Notes: a model not told the origin generated them from the letters alone. A stretch of DNA of 64,000 nt from Methanobacterium_D sp040373355 (GCF_047495555.1 NZ_CP166866.1:1080001-1144000); one strand, 5' to 3'. Counted from the stretch's first letter, positions 1 to 8,573 are shown. A program made the numbers and translations.

Positions 1-1
1 T

Positions 2-181
2 ACAACTGCATATGAGAATATCCATAAAGTTAGTGTTAGCGGTGTTCAAAAACAAGAAAGAGCTGTATGGCTTGAAAAAGGCGGTCAGATCTACGTTATA
101 CTCTGTGGAGCATTACCTGACGCATTTGCTGCTCAACAAGCTAACTTTGATGCAATAGTAAACACTTTTAAAGTAGTATAA
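2..181 (+). CDS. PsbP-like secreted/lipoprotein-type protein, C-terminal fragment
   Basis: This is the 3' end of a gene that begins before the window. The open frame gives 59 residues ending in a TAA stop at 179-181. The visible tail (VWLEKGGQIYVILCGA, then ANFDAIVNTFKVV) has the form of the last two strands and helix of PsbP/DUF1795-like domains, which methanobacteria often carry as small secreted proteins. The N-terminus, including any signal peptide, is not in the window, so localisation and full architecture cannot be judged. No function beyond fold resemblance is claimed. Confidence 0.6.
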   Translation, partial: TTAYENIHKVSVSGVQKQERAVWLEKGGQIYVILCGALPDAFAAQQANFDAIVNTFKVV

Positions 182-370
182 TTTTTTTACTTTTTTCCTT
201 TTATTTTTCAAATAGCATTGATTGAAAAACTTTTATTTTATATTGTTACTATATAAAAATAATAATTAATTTTGAAAATATTAAACTATAAATTCTTGTT
301 TTTATATTGAAGAAATACATAGTATTTCTGAACATTAAAAATCTTCGATTTTTAAAGTTATGGTGAAAAA

Positions 371-709
371 ATGAAACAGGTTATGATTATAAGAACTGAT
401 CTTAAAATGGGGAAAGGTAAAATAGCAGCTCAAGCATGCCATGCAAGCTTAGGTGCATTTAAAAAAGCTGATCCTAAAATAATCAGAAAATGGGAATCAG
501 AAGGTGAAAAGAAGGTTGTTGTTAAGGTTAAAGATTTACGGGAGCTTTATGAAATATATGAAATTGTAAAAAGTACTAATATCCCTATATATCTTGTTCA
601 GGATGCGGGAAGGACAGAATTACCAAGTGGCACAGTAACATGTCTTGGAATTGGTCCTGATGAAGATGAAAAAATAGACAAAATAACAAACGAGCTAAAA
701 TTACTTTAA
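371..709 (+). CDS. pth2: Peptidyl-tRNA hydrolase Pth2 (archaeal/eukaryotic type)
   Basis: This enzyme cleaves the ester bond of peptidyl-tRNA released from stalled ribosomes and recycles the tRNA; it acts in the cytosol. The 112-residue product has the full length of the Pth2 family. It shows the family motifs MGKGKIAAQACHAS near residues 13-26, the central KVVVKV strand, and the C-terminal half DAGRTELPSGTVTCLGIGP, where the Asp, Thr and Ser are conserved in the active site. An ATG start follows GGTGA at 362-366. The stop codon overlaps the first arm of a strong hairpin (708-742), which probably ends the transcript. Confidence 0.95.
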   Translation: MKQVMIIRTDLKMGKGKIAAQACHASLGAFKKADPKIIRKWESEGEKKVVVKVKDLRELYEIYEIVKSTNIPIYLVQDAGRTELPSGTVTCLGIGPDEDEKIDKITNELKLL

Positions 710-742
710 AATCTGTCAAATTCTTTGATTTTGACAGATTTT
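708..742 (+). terminator. Long perfect hairpin after pth2, terminator-like
   Basis: A 13-bp perfect stem (arm AAAATCTGTCAAA at 708-720, partner at 730-742) encloses a 9-nt loop. It starts inside the pth2 stop codon and its 3' arm ends in TTTT. It could terminate transcription or protect the 3' end. It also opens the first hairpin cluster (708-815), so a different role is possible. Confidence 0.55.
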
Positions 743-815
743 AAGGTTCGGAAATCGAAGCTTACAAAACTTTGTTTCGTGCTCCAAAAATTCGAAGAAT
801 TTTTGAGAGATTTCC
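743..815. repeat. Hairpin cluster A, upstream of mfnE
   Basis: The spacer contains a 9-bp perfect stem with a GAA triloop (785-805, arm CAAAAATTC), nested in a wider inverted repeat (GGAAATC at 750-756 pairs with 809-815). A smaller ACAAA/TTTGT inverted repeat lies at about 763-774. The arrangement matches the other three hairpin clusters in this window: perfect short stems, a 3-nt loop, and stem sequences that are not shared between units. Confidence 0.6.
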
Positions 816-851
816 TCAACTATAATTAAATTTATATCATTAAGTGATTAT

Positions 852-1508
852 ATGGAATGGGTAGTTAAATTAGGTGGAAGTTTATTCCCTGAAGATGCAA
901 TTAATTTCTGTAAGTTTTTAGTTGGGAAAGATACTATTGTAGTATGTGGCGGTGGAGAATTTGCAAATAAAATAAGAGACTATGATAGGAATAGTTTATT
1001 TTCAGATACTGCTTCTCATAAGACTGCTATTTTATGCATGGATATTATTGGAATGCTTTTAGCAGATAAAGTGGACAATGCAGAAGCCGTCTATTCTTTA
1101 GAAGATGCAAAAAATATTCTAAATAAAGGAAAACTTCCTATATTACTCCCCTCTAAGTTGTTTGAATATCTTGACCCCTTGGAGCACTCTTGGAAAGTAA
1201 CTTCTGATTCCATAGCAGTTTATATATCATGGCTTCTAAATACTAAAATATTAATAGTAACAAATGTAGATGGTATATATGATGTCAATCCATCTATAGA
1301 TGGTGCAAAACTTATAAAAAATATAAGTGCTAAAAAACTACTAAATTTTGGTGAAACATCAGTTGATGAAAACTTACCCGAGCTTTTACTTAAATACAAG
1401 TTAAATTGTTATGTTATTAATGGGAAATATCCTGAAAGAGCTATTTCTATAATTGAAGGTAAAAGTTCTACATGCACGTTTATTGGAGAGGAAAATACAC
1501 ATTATTAG
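852..1508 (+). CDS. mfnE: Amino acid kinase family protein, probable [5-(aminomethyl)furan-3-yl]methyl phosphate kinase
   Basis: MfnE phosphorylates aminomethylfuran phosphate to the diphosphate during synthesis of methanofuran, the C1 carrier of the first step of CO2 reduction. The 218-residue protein has the amino acid kinase fold: VVKLGGSLF at residues 4-12 (phosphate-binding Lys and Gly-Gly-Ser), VVCGGGEFANKIRDYD at about 30-45, and ILIVTNVDGIYDVNP in the C-terminal half (nucleotide-binding region). Length and N-terminus fit the methanogen MfnE branch better than UMP or glutamate kinases. The ATG follows GTGAT at 843-847. The gene stands alone between two hairpin-rich spacers. Family is certain; the exact substrate is inferred from the branch. 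Confidence 0.82.
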   Translation: MEWVVKLGGSLFPEDAINFCKFLVGKDTIVVCGGGEFANKIRDYDRNSLFSDTASHKTAILCMDIIGMLLADKVDNAEAVYSLEDAKNILNKGKLPILLPSKLFEYLDPLEHSWKVTSDSIAVYISWLLNTKILIVTNVDGIYDVNPSIDGAKLIKNISAKKLLNFGETSVDENLPELLLKYKLNCYVINGKYPERAISIIEGKSSTCTFIGEENTHY

Positions 1509-1708
1509 AAAATCAAAGATTTGATAGTATTTTCTGAACAAAACTCAATATTGTAGGTTGAAGAAAAAGATTCGCCTTTTTCGAAACCACAAAAAATAGA
1601 AAACTTTCGAAAATCTAAGATTTTCGATGTCCCAAAAATTCAAAGCATTCAAAAACCTATGGTTTTTGTTGCCCTGAGATTCTACGAATTTCGAGGGAAT
1701 TTTTGAGG
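1508..1708. repeat. Hairpin cluster B, upstream of the zinc-ribbon gene
   Basis: This 200-bp spacer is a chain of short inverted repeats: AAATC/GATTT with loop AAA (1510-1522), nested in GAAAAT/ATTTTC (1508-1534); GAAAAAG/CTTTTTC (1563-1582); TCGAAAATC/GATTTTCGA with loop TAA (1607-1627, 9 bp); CAAAAACC/GGTTTTTG with loop TAT (1650-1668); and a short ATTC/GAAT with loop TAC (about 1679-1689). It ends with GAATTTTTGAGG (1697-1708), a 12-mer repeated exactly at 40261-40272, just before the gene that follows cluster D. Linkers between hairpins tend to read TGTCCC or TTGCCC. Confidence 0.65.
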
Positions 1709-1728
1709 ATTTTTTGGAGGAAATTTAA

Positions 1729-1890
1729 ATGGATAAAATAGAATGTACATCATGCAAACAAGAAATATCACCAGTAGAGACCTGTGTAAAGTTCCAGTGT
1801 CCTGAATGTGATGAAATGATTTATAGATGCCAGAAATGCAGAACTTTTGGTCATCATTACACATGTAAATGCGGATTTAAAGGTCCTTAA
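1729..1890 (+). CDS. Small zinc-ribbon protein (archaeal Zn-ribbon RNA-binding protein family, COG2888-like)
   Basis: A 53-residue protein with four Cys pairs: CTSC at 6-9, CPEC at 24-27, CQKC at 34-37 and CKC at 46-48, ending in CGFKGP. This is the pattern of the tiny double zinc-ribbon proteins found across archaea, usually beside the gene for translation factor aEF-1-beta, as here (95 bp upstream of it). The family is proposed to bind RNA or work with the ribosome. The ATG at 1729 has GGAGG at 1716-1720 as ribosome-binding site. Function beyond zinc binding is not established from this sequence. Confidence 0.85.
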   Translation: MDKIECTSCKQEISPVETCVKFQCPECDEMIYRCQKCRTFGHHYTCKCGFKGP

Positions 1891-1984
1891 GTTTTTAAAG
1901 AATTTTTAAAATAATAAACTGTTTTTGTGTGTTGACCTAGAATCATTCTTGGATCAACGCTTTTTAAATAAATTAGGTGATAAC

Positions 1985-2254
1985 ATGGGAGACGTAGTAG
2001 CAACAATAAAATTAATGCCAGAAAGCCCTGATGTTGATTTAGAGCAGATGAAAAAAGATGTTCAAGCATCAATTCCTGAAGGTGCTGAATTCCACAAAAT
2101 CGATGAAGAACCAATTGCATTTGGTCTTGTAGCCCTTAATGTAATGGTCATTGTTGGAGATGCTGAAGGTGGAACCGAGCAAGTTGAAGAAAATCTCGGA
2201 AAAATCGAAGGCGTCAGCAACGTTGAAGTTACTGATACTAGAAGATTAATGTAG
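1985..2254 (+). CDS. ef1b: Translation elongation factor aEF-1-beta
   Basis: The nucleotide-exchange factor for archaeal elongation factor 1-alpha; it restores the GTP form during peptide elongation. The protein is 89 residues, the usual archaeal size, starting MGDVVATIKLMPESPDVD and ending in NVEVTDTRRLM. The core IAFGLVALNVMVIVGD and the run of acidic residues before the last strand are typical. I chose the ATG at 1985 because GGTGAT (1977-1982) precedes it and the family starts there; an upstream in-frame extension to 1925 has no homology to the family. It probably shares a transcript with the zinc-ribbon gene upstream. Confidence 0.93.
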   Translation: MGDVVATIKLMPESPDVDLEQMKKDVQASIPEGAEFHKIDEEPIAFGLVALNVMVIVGDAEGGTEQVEENLGKIEGVSNVEVTDTRRLM

Positions 2255-2290
2255 TTTTAATTTCTATTTAATTTTTAATTATATTTTAAT

Positions 2291-4177
2291 TCATCTTTTT
2301 ATTTTAAGAGGTTTATTTTTAGGTGATATTCTGTGCTTGACTCCCTGTGGTCTTGGTCCTTTATATTGGCAACCTTTAGCAAGACTTATATATAAAGCAC
2401 TGTTAATGAGACCAATATGGCTGAATGCTTGAGGGAAATTTCCAAGTTGTTTTTTTGTTTGAGGATCTATTTCTTCTGATAATAGGCCTAGCGGACTTAT
2501 CTGTTGAAGTACATTAACAAATATCCTTTCAGCTTCTTCTAATCTACCCGAAAGAGTAAGTGAATCCACAAGCCAGAAAGAACAAAGGGCAAAGCAACCT
2601 TCATCTCCAGAAATGCCATCATCATTTTTGTAACGATAAACAAATCCGCTATCGGTCATTAAATTTTCCATAACTGCATCAATTGTGCCTTGAATTCGTG
2701 GATCATCATATGGTAAAAATCCAAGTTGAGGAATTAGAACACTGGTTGCATCAATGACATTGGAATCAAAATATTGAACGAAACTATTTATTTCTTTATT
2801 AAAACCTCTTTCAAGCATAGCTGTTTTAATATCTTCTCTTGTTTTTCCCCATTCACTAAAGGAAACTTCTGGCTCTTTCCGTTCGGCTATTTTAAGTCCT
2901 CTATCAACAGCCACCCAACACATGAGCTTTGAATGCATATAATGACGTGGTTCATCTCTTATTTCCCATATCCCACGATCCTTTGTATTCCATACATCAC
3001 ATACATAATCAACTAATTTTTTTACAAATTTCCAGGTTTCATCTGAAATACGTTCTCCATAACGGGCAGTATCATAAATAGCATTTATCAGCTCTCCATA
3101 AATATCCAGCTGCTTTTGATTAAATGCAGCATTTCCGATCCTAACAGGGCTTGATTGTTTATATCCTGACAGATATTTGAGTATTTGCTCAGTTGTGTCT
3201 ACTTCTTTATGTAGTGGATACATAATACTAATTTCAGATGGATCAGAGTCCTGTTTTATGATACTGTTAATCCATCTCATAAAATCCTGTGATTCTTGTA
3301 CATGATCAAGGTGAAATAAAGCTTGTATTGTATATGCAGAATCTCTAATCCAAGCATATCTATAATCCCAATTCCTGACTCCACCTACACTTTCTGGAAG
3401 AGATGTAGTTGCTGCAGCAGCTATTGCACCACTCCGTGGATTTGTAAGTAATTTCAATACAAGACCCGAACGAATGATTGTATCGCGCCATATGCCTCGA
3501 AGAGCGCATATTTGTGGACTTTTATCAGTCCAATCTTTCCAATATCTTTTTGTTACTTCTAATTTTCCATTACAATAATCATATTCCGATGAATCTTCAT
3601 TGTGATGTCCGTATTGAAGAACAAACCATATTTTATCCTTTCTTTTCATATCAAACTGAGCTTTAACTGCATCATCTTCGATTTTAAAAGGAATTATTGT
3701 ATTTAAAATTAAACTTTCATCTTTATAATTGCATTTTACCCCTTCTTCAATTACTTCAAAATCAGGAATAAATTTGGCGTAGTTAAAACGAGGTTTGAAA
3801 TCTAATTTTAATCTACTGTGCCCTTCAATGCATTCTACTTTCCTATAAATAGCTCTATGCTTTTTATTTTCAGTATCTCCTTTAACTGGCATAAAATCAG
3901 TTACTGCAACCATTCCAAATGGAGTATTGAAAGTAGTTTTAAGAATATTTGTACTTCTAATATATGCTTGAAAAGAATGAAATTTAGAGACGGGTTGGAT
4001 TGAAAAGTGGCCTCCTCGCTCATTATCTAAAATAGCTCCAAATACAGATGGTGATTCGAGGTATGGAAAACACAGCCAATCTATAGATCCATCATTACCA
4101 ACTAGTGCACATGTTTCTAGATTTCCAATTATACCATATTCTTCTATGTCTTTATAACCATTTTGCACATTTACCAA
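2291..4177 (-). CDS. Glycoside hydrolase family 15 protein (glucoamylase or alpha,alpha-trehalase type)
   Basis: The 628-residue protein has an N-terminal beta-sandwich (about 1-230) and the (alpha/alpha)6 GH15 catalytic domain (about 240-610). Family motifs are present: GGVRNWDYRYAWIRD near residue 270; GIWEIRDEPRHYMHSK near 400, whose Glu is the expected general acid; and LLSEEIDP near 565, whose second Glu is the expected base, followed by GNFPQAFSHIGLI. There is no signal peptide, so it acts in the cytosol. Archaeal GH15 members include glucoamylases and trehalases and sequence reading cannot separate them. It lies 12 bp after a sugar porter gene in the same orientation, so the pair probably imports and hydrolyses a glucoside. 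Confidence 0.88.
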   Translation of the reverse strand: MVNVQNGYKDIEEYGIIGNLETCALVGNDGSIDWLCFPYLESPSVFGAILDNERGGHFSIQPVSKFHSFQAYIRSTNILKTTFNTPFGMVAVTDFMPVKGDTENKKHRAIYRKVECIEGHSRLKLDFKPRFNYAKFIPDFEVIEEGVKCNYKDESLILNTIIPFKIEDDAVKAQFDMKRKDKIWFVLQYGHHNEDSSEYDYCNGKLEVTKRYWKDWTDKSPQICALRGIWRDTIIRSGLVLKLLTNPRSGAIAAAATTSLPESVGGVRNWDYRYAWIRDSAYTIQALFHLDHVQESQDFMRWINSIIKQDSDPSEISIMYPLHKEVDTTEQILKYLSGYKQSSPVRIGNAAFNQKQLDIYGELINAIYDTARYGERISDETWKFVKKLVDYVCDVWNTKDRGIWEIRDEPRHYMHSKLMCWVAVDRGLKIAERKEPEVSFSEWGKTREDIKTAMLERGFNKEINSFVQYFDSNVIDATSVLIPQLGFLPYDDPRIQGTIDAVMENLMTDSGFVYRYKNDDGISGDEGCFALCSFWLVDSLTLSGRLEEAERIFVNVLQQISPLGLLSEEIDPQTKKQLGNFPQAFSHIGLINSALYISLAKGCQYKGPRPQGVKHRISPKNKPLKIKR

Positions 4178-4189
4178 TCCTTTAACTTA

Positions 4190-5551
4190 TTAGCGGAGCT
4201 TACCCAAAAAACAGAGTCTTTCAATTTCTTCAAGGGATTTTCCTTTAGTTTCAGGAACTCTAAAGTAAACAAATAATAAAGAACCTATTCCAATTACAGC
4301 ATAAAGCCAAAATGTTCCGGGAGTTCCTAGTAATTGAATTAAGGATAAAAAAGTTATTGCTACCAGTAAATTCATCCCCCAGTTAACTACTGTTGCAGCA
4401 CTCATTGCACGACCCCTTATCTTTAGCGGATATATTTCTGAAATCATTAACCAGAAAACAGGACCTAAGCCTATTGCAAAAGATCCAACATATAGCATTA
4501 AACTTATAACTGCAAGTAATCCTAGAGATCCTGATAAACCGGGTAAAGCAAAGGCTAATCCCAGTATTATTAAGCTAATAATCATACCGGCAATTCCAAA
4601 TAGAAGTAAAGGCCTTCTTCCAATTTTATCAATTAATAATATTGCTACGACAGTTAAAAGTACGTTTATTACTCCTATTCCTGCAGTAGCAAGTATAGAA
4701 ACAGAAGCAGATCCTAAACCTGCAAATAGAAGAATTGTTGGGGCATAATATATAACAGTATTAATTCCAGTTAGTTGTTGAAACATGGCAAGCCCTACAC
4801 CAATTATTAAAGCCCTTCTAATTGATGGATCCAATAAATCCGACCACTTACTCTCTCTTTCGACATCTAAGCTCTCTTTTATTTCATTTATTTCATCATC
4901 AACTTCTTTAGTATCTCTTATCTTTTCCAGTACTGTTCTTGCTCTATCTGCCCATCCCTTACTTAAAAGCCATCTTGGACTGTAGGGCATAAAATACATC
5001 CCAATTCCAAGTATAATACTCGGAACTACTGCTACTCCAAGCATCCATCTCCATGCTCCTGTTGTAGCAAAATAAAGGTCAACAAGATAAGAAGCAACTA
5101 TTCCTATGGTTATAGCAAGTTGATTTAATGAAACTAATGCTCCTCTTATATTATACGGGGCAACTTCGGCTATATATAAAGGTACAATAAATGAAGCTAT
5201 TCCAATAGCTATACCAATACCTATTCTTCCTGCAATTAAAGTATTAACGTCAGGAGTTAGTGCAGTAAATATTGACCCTAATCCAAAAATAATCGCAGCA
5301 ATAATAATCATTATACGTCGACCATATTTATCTGCAAGTACTCCACTTACACTAGCACCCATTACAGCGCCTATTAGTACCGCACTTACTACAACTTCTT
5401 GAGCAGTACTGGAAAGTGCGAAGGCATCTCTAATAAATAATATAGCTCCTGAAATAACTCCGGTATCATATCCAAATAGCAATCCGCCAATAGCAGTTAT
5501 AACTGCTACTATAATAACAAATCTATTATTTCCATATTCTTTTTTAGCCAT
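4190..5551 (-). CDS. MFS sugar porter family transporter
   Basis: A 12-helix major facilitator protein of 453 residues with the full sugar-porter signature: GGLLFGYDTGVISGA near residue 22, ADKYGRR after helix 2, the variant SPRWLLSKG at the end of helix 6, QQLTGINTVIYYAP in helix 7, DKIGRRPLL after helix 8, and PETKGKSLEEIE at the C-terminus. Such proteins move hexoses, pentoses or disaccharides by proton symport or facilitated diffusion. It is the first gene of a two-gene operon with the GH15 glycosidase. Its ATG follows GGGGAG. A dedicated sugar porter is unexpected in a hydrogenotrophic methanogen and may be acquired from bacteria. Confidence 0.92.
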   Translation of the reverse strand: MAKKEYGNNRFVIIVAVITAIGGLLFGYDTGVISGAILFIRDAFALSSTAQEVVVSAVLIGAVMGASVSGVLADKYGRRIMIIIAAIIFGLGSIFTALTPDVNTLIAGRIGIGIAIGIASFIVPLYIAEVAPYNIRGALVSLNQLAITIGIVASYLVDLYFATTGAWRWMLGVAVVPSIILGIGMYFMPYSPRWLLSKGWADRARTVLEKIRDTKEVDDEINEIKESLDVERESKWSDLLDPSIRRALIIGVGLAMFQQLTGINTVIYYAPTILLFAGLGSASVSILATAGIGVINVLLTVVAILLIDKIGRRPLLLFGIAGMIISLIILGLAFALPGLSGSLGLLAVISLMLYVGSFAIGLGPVFWLMISEIYPLKIRGRAMSAATVVNWGMNLLVAITFLSLIQLLGTPGTFWLYAVIGIGSLLFVYFRVPETKGKSLEEIERLCFLGKLR

Positions 5552-5938
5552 AAAACTCCCCGTAATGCTAATATTTATAAAAAGGCCAGCCTATAATCTT
5601 TAAATTTAATTTAAATCATTTGGATCAGTGTTGATATTAAATAGATATTTTCTGGATTTCCGATTTTTTTAAGTAATCCTTAACATCGTGATTACTGAAA
5701 CAGTAAGATTAATTATTACTAATTATCAGTATTAGTATTATTAATTTTAATCTTTAAAAAATTTATTATAAACTAAAACTTCCCAAAGCATTATTTTAGT
5801 TAGTATTAACTCTTTTTGAGGTCCTATGGGACAAATAAGTTTATATGGATTGTATATAATCTTCTATAATGTCTATTAATGGCATTTAATTTAGTTAATA
5901 GTCACAAAATTAGCTAATATATATCATTGGTGATAAAA
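5552..5938. promoter_or_regulatory. Divergent intergenic region with an inverted repeat
   Basis: This region separates the sugar-porter operon from the TctA-like gene and must hold both promoters. It carries an inverted repeat, TACTAAT at 5717-5723 and ATTAGTA at 5731-5737, within an imperfectly symmetrical AT-rich block (about 5709-5746). A small GTCC/GGAC hairpin lies at about 5821-5832. The repeat could be an operator for either gene; no regulator gene is adjacent. Confidence 0.35.
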
Positions 5939-7186
5939 ATGATTGATCTGATTATCGCATGTTTAATTGGAGTTTTATGTGGATCGATAACTGGCATGAT
6001 CCCTGGAATCCATGTAAATACTGTTGGAGCTTTTATTTTTGCATCTTCCCCTTTTCTATTAACTTCATATTCTCCAGAAATTTTATGTATATTTTTGATT
6101 TCAATGGCAATTTCCCATGCTCTGCTTGAATTTATACCATCAATATTTTTAGGTGTTCCAGAGGAAGGAACTGGTTTGTCAATTTTACCGGGACATCAAC
6201 TGGTAATTGAGGGAAGAGGAAAAGAAGCTGTAAGATTGGCAGCAATTGGGGGATTTGGTGCAATTATAATAACTATACTACTATCGCCCATTTTTATGAT
6301 GATCTTACCTTCAATACATAGCTCAATAAAGCCTTATATATGGATTTTACTCGTAATTATTGTGATATATATGTTAATACGTCTAAATAGTGATTTAAAG
6401 TCATTTTTATGGTCAACCCTATTATTTATTCTTTCAGGAATAGTGGGTTATGTTATGCTAAATCTACCAATATCTGCAAATGTTTCGTTACTTTGTATTT
6501 TTACAGGTCTATTTGGAGTAAGCACATTACTTTACAGTCTTCAGCAAAAATCATTTGTTCCATCACAAAATAGATTACATAATTTCAGAATTAATCAAAG
6601 TATTTTAAGGGGAATTTTCGCTGGCGGATTTGCAGGGACTATTTTAGGATTTTTACCAGGATTAGGGCCTGCTCAAGGAAGTATAATTGCGCAAGAATTA
6701 AGTGGGAGTGGAAATCATGAAAATAATCGAGAAGGATTTTTAGTTGCAATTAGTGGTGTTAATACTGCTGATGCGTTGTTTTCTCTTGTAATGATTTACT
6801 TAATTGGAAATCCGAGGAGCGGAATTGCAGTTTACGTTAATAATATTATATCTGACTTTAATTTCGATCATCTCATATTTTTTATATTTACTTCATTAAC
6901 CGCAGTTTCAATTTCTCTAATTTTATGTTTAAAATTAGGAGATAGAGTTAGTAATTCCATAGAAAACGTGAATTATAAAAATCTTACATTGGTTATAATT
7001 ACCTTCATGAGTATCTTAGTTGCCCTATTCTCGCTTTGGTATCATTTAAACCTTTTATTTATGATACTTGTCTATATAACTACAATTTCATTAGGATTAA
7101 TACCTCATTATGTCGGAGTGAATAAATCTAACCTGATGGGAGTTTTGATAATCCCTGCAATTGTTATTTATTATAATATGTTTTAA
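5939..7186 (+). CDS. TctA-like (COG1784) integral membrane protein
   Basis: A 415-residue protein with about ten hydrophobic helices. The N-terminal ITGMIPGIHVNT and the repeated internal GFLPGLGPAQG motif (near residue 240) match the two half-site loops of TctA, the large membrane subunit of tripartite tricarboxylate transporters. In archaea such proteins usually stand alone without TctB or TctC partners, and none is found here. The substrate is unknown. I start at ATG 5939 because GGTGAT (5929-5934) gives proper spacing; the frame can be extended 12 bp to a TTG that overlaps this site. It is divergent from the sugar-porter operon. Confidence 0.8.
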   Translation: MIDLIIACLIGVLCGSITGMIPGIHVNTVGAFIFASSPFLLTSYSPEILCIFLISMAISHALLEFIPSIFLGVPEEGTGLSILPGHQLVIEGRGKEAVRLAAIGGFGAIIITILLSPIFMMILPSIHSSIKPYIWILLVIIVIYMLIRLNSDLKSFLWSTLLFILSGIVGYVMLNLPISANVSLLCIFTGLFGVSTLLYSLQQKSFVPSQNRLHNFRINQSILRGIFAGGFAGTILGFLPGLGPAQGSIIAQELSGSGNHENNREGFLVAISGVNTADALFSLVMIYLIGNPRSGIAVYVNNIISDFNFDHLIFFIFTSLTAVSISLILCLKLGDRVSNSIENVNYKNLTLVIITFMSILVALFSLWYHLNLLFMILVYITTISLGLIPHYVGVNKSNLMGVLIIPAIVIYYNMF

Positions 7187-7210
7187 AACAAATGAATGCG
7201 TTACGTATTA

Positions 7211-7549
7211 TTATTCTTCATTACATGGAGGTATATGAACACTTATTAATGCATTTTTTAATTTTTCTCTTTCTTCGGAAGATGAATTGGGCATTACATG
7301 GGCACTAATGTAGATATTGCCTCTGAATTTGGCTTTTTTAAGCCAGCATTCATATTGAGGATGATCAGGATAAGATTTTTCTTTTGATAATTCACTAGAT
7401 TCACATAAATATATAATTTGGAATCCGTCGGGATTATTTTCGGGGTCAGGTTTTGTCATAATAGCATAAATTGCTGGAAAATTTAATGGATTCCATTCTT
7501 TAATACGATGTGGGCCGTCAAATAATCTATTACTTATTTCTATGCTCAT
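7211..7549 (-). CDS. Conserved hypothetical protein, degenerate GIY-YIG-like
   Basis: A soluble 112-residue protein. The pattern AIYAIM (residues 27-32), then IIYLCESSELS about 20 residues later, and a C-terminal LISVHIPPCNE resembles the GIY-YIG nuclease layout (two beta strands with aromatic triads, the G-E-S loop, and the final P-x-x-N). Here the GIY and YIG triads read AIY and IYL, the loop Gly is Cys, and the usual catalytic Arg helix is replaced by a CWLKKAKF segment. It may be a non-catalytic or altered member. It ends 25 bp from the convergent TctA-like gene. The assignment is an inference from pattern only. Confidence 0.6.
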   Translation of the reverse strand: MSIEISNRLFDGPHRIKEWNPLNFPAIYAIMTKPDPENNPDGFQIIYLCESSELSKEKSYPDHPQYECWLKKAKFRGNIYISAHVMPNSSSEEREKLKNALISVHIPPCNEE

Positions 7550-7592
7550 AAAAATCCTCTTATTATAAATTAGTAAGTTCTGCCTTAAATAA

Positions 7593-8573
7593 TTATATTA
7601 TTACCACGTTGTTACCTAGTTTACTTGCGGCTTCCTCAAAATCCGCTGTATCCACATCTGGAAATGCATCAATGATGCAGATATCAAATTTTTCATCTAT
7701 AACGGCCTCTAATTCTCTTATATCCATAGAATATAATTTAAAATTCTCGCCTTCAGCAACTAAATTTCTTTCAGGATTCCAGAAATCAACAGGAAAACCA
7801 TTAGCTTCAATATTAATAGCAGTCATTGTTACTGCTGGAAACCAGAGATCATTAAAAATAACTTTGCGCGCTCCTGCTTTAAGACAGGCAATACCCAGTG
7901 TTCCGGGTCCGCAAGTACAATCAATAACTGAAGGTGAGTCATATTCATCTAGAACTTTCTTAAGAATCTCTATTTTAGGTGATTTAGCTCTTGGGACTTC
8001 TATATGGACTTTTCCCTGATATTTATGTATGCAGATTGACCCATAAGGCGTTTGAATAATATCGCAGCGGACATCGCACCCTGCAAGAAGTTCATATATA
8101 TTTGGATTAAAATTGACATCTTTAATGCCTACAGTTTCTCTTAAATCTCCTTTAAGTACTCCTTTAACCTCTGGAACTTCATTTACTATTTTTTCAGCAC
8201 ATTTCTTTGTAGTATCATTAGATAAGATTACGAGGGAATTTTCAGAAAGATAAGGATGCAAGTTAAGAGGAAAAGCAGGAGTTATAAGTGGAGTACAAGT
8301 ATCTCTAAGCCGTGATTTTTCATCTTTTATTTCTTCTTCAATCATTATTTTTAATACATGTGCAATGACAGTATCAAGATGTCTTTTATCACATTTGCAA
8401 TTTCCAAAATCAGCATCAATCAGATTGAGGTCAATTTGACGTGTTAATGAAGAAAATTTCTTTAAGCTTGTGGTTTTACACTCAATACAAGGACTGTATA
8501 ATAGTTCAATTTCATTTAAGATTGCTGATGAAGGTTTTATGCAGCCATTTCCACACCTACATCTAATTTCCAT
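7593..8573 (-). CDS. Class I SAM-dependent methyltransferase-like protein with N-terminal Cys-rich segment
   Basis: The 326-residue protein begins with Cys-rich motifs (RCRCGNGC at 4-11 and CIECKTT at 34-40, then CKC near 59) that could bind a metal. Its C-terminal half has a Rossmann-type methyltransferase core: VIDCTCGPGTLGIACLKAGA near 215-235 as the SAM-binding motif I, FNDLW as the acidic residue after strand 2, and DICIIDAFPDVDTADF as motif IV. This layout resembles tRNA-methyltransferase-like proteins of methanogens, but I do not recognise a characterised member. The substrate is unknown. It stands alone, divergent from the pilus ATPase gene. Confidence 0.65.
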   Translation of the reverse strand: MEIRCRCGNGCIKPSSAILNEIELLYSPCIECKTTSLKKFSSLTRQIDLNLIDADFGNCKCDKRHLDTVIAHVLKIMIEEEIKDEKSRLRDTCTPLITPAFPLNLHPYLSENSLVILSNDTTKKCAEKIVNEVPEVKGVLKGDLRETVGIKDVNFNPNIYELLAGCDVRCDIIQTPYGSICIHKYQGKVHIEVPRAKSPKIEILKKVLDEYDSPSVIDCTCGPGTLGIACLKAGARKVIFNDLWFPAVTMTAINIEANGFPVDFWNPERNLVAEGENFKLYSMDIRELEAVIDEKFDICIIDAFPDVDTADFEEAASKLGNNVVII

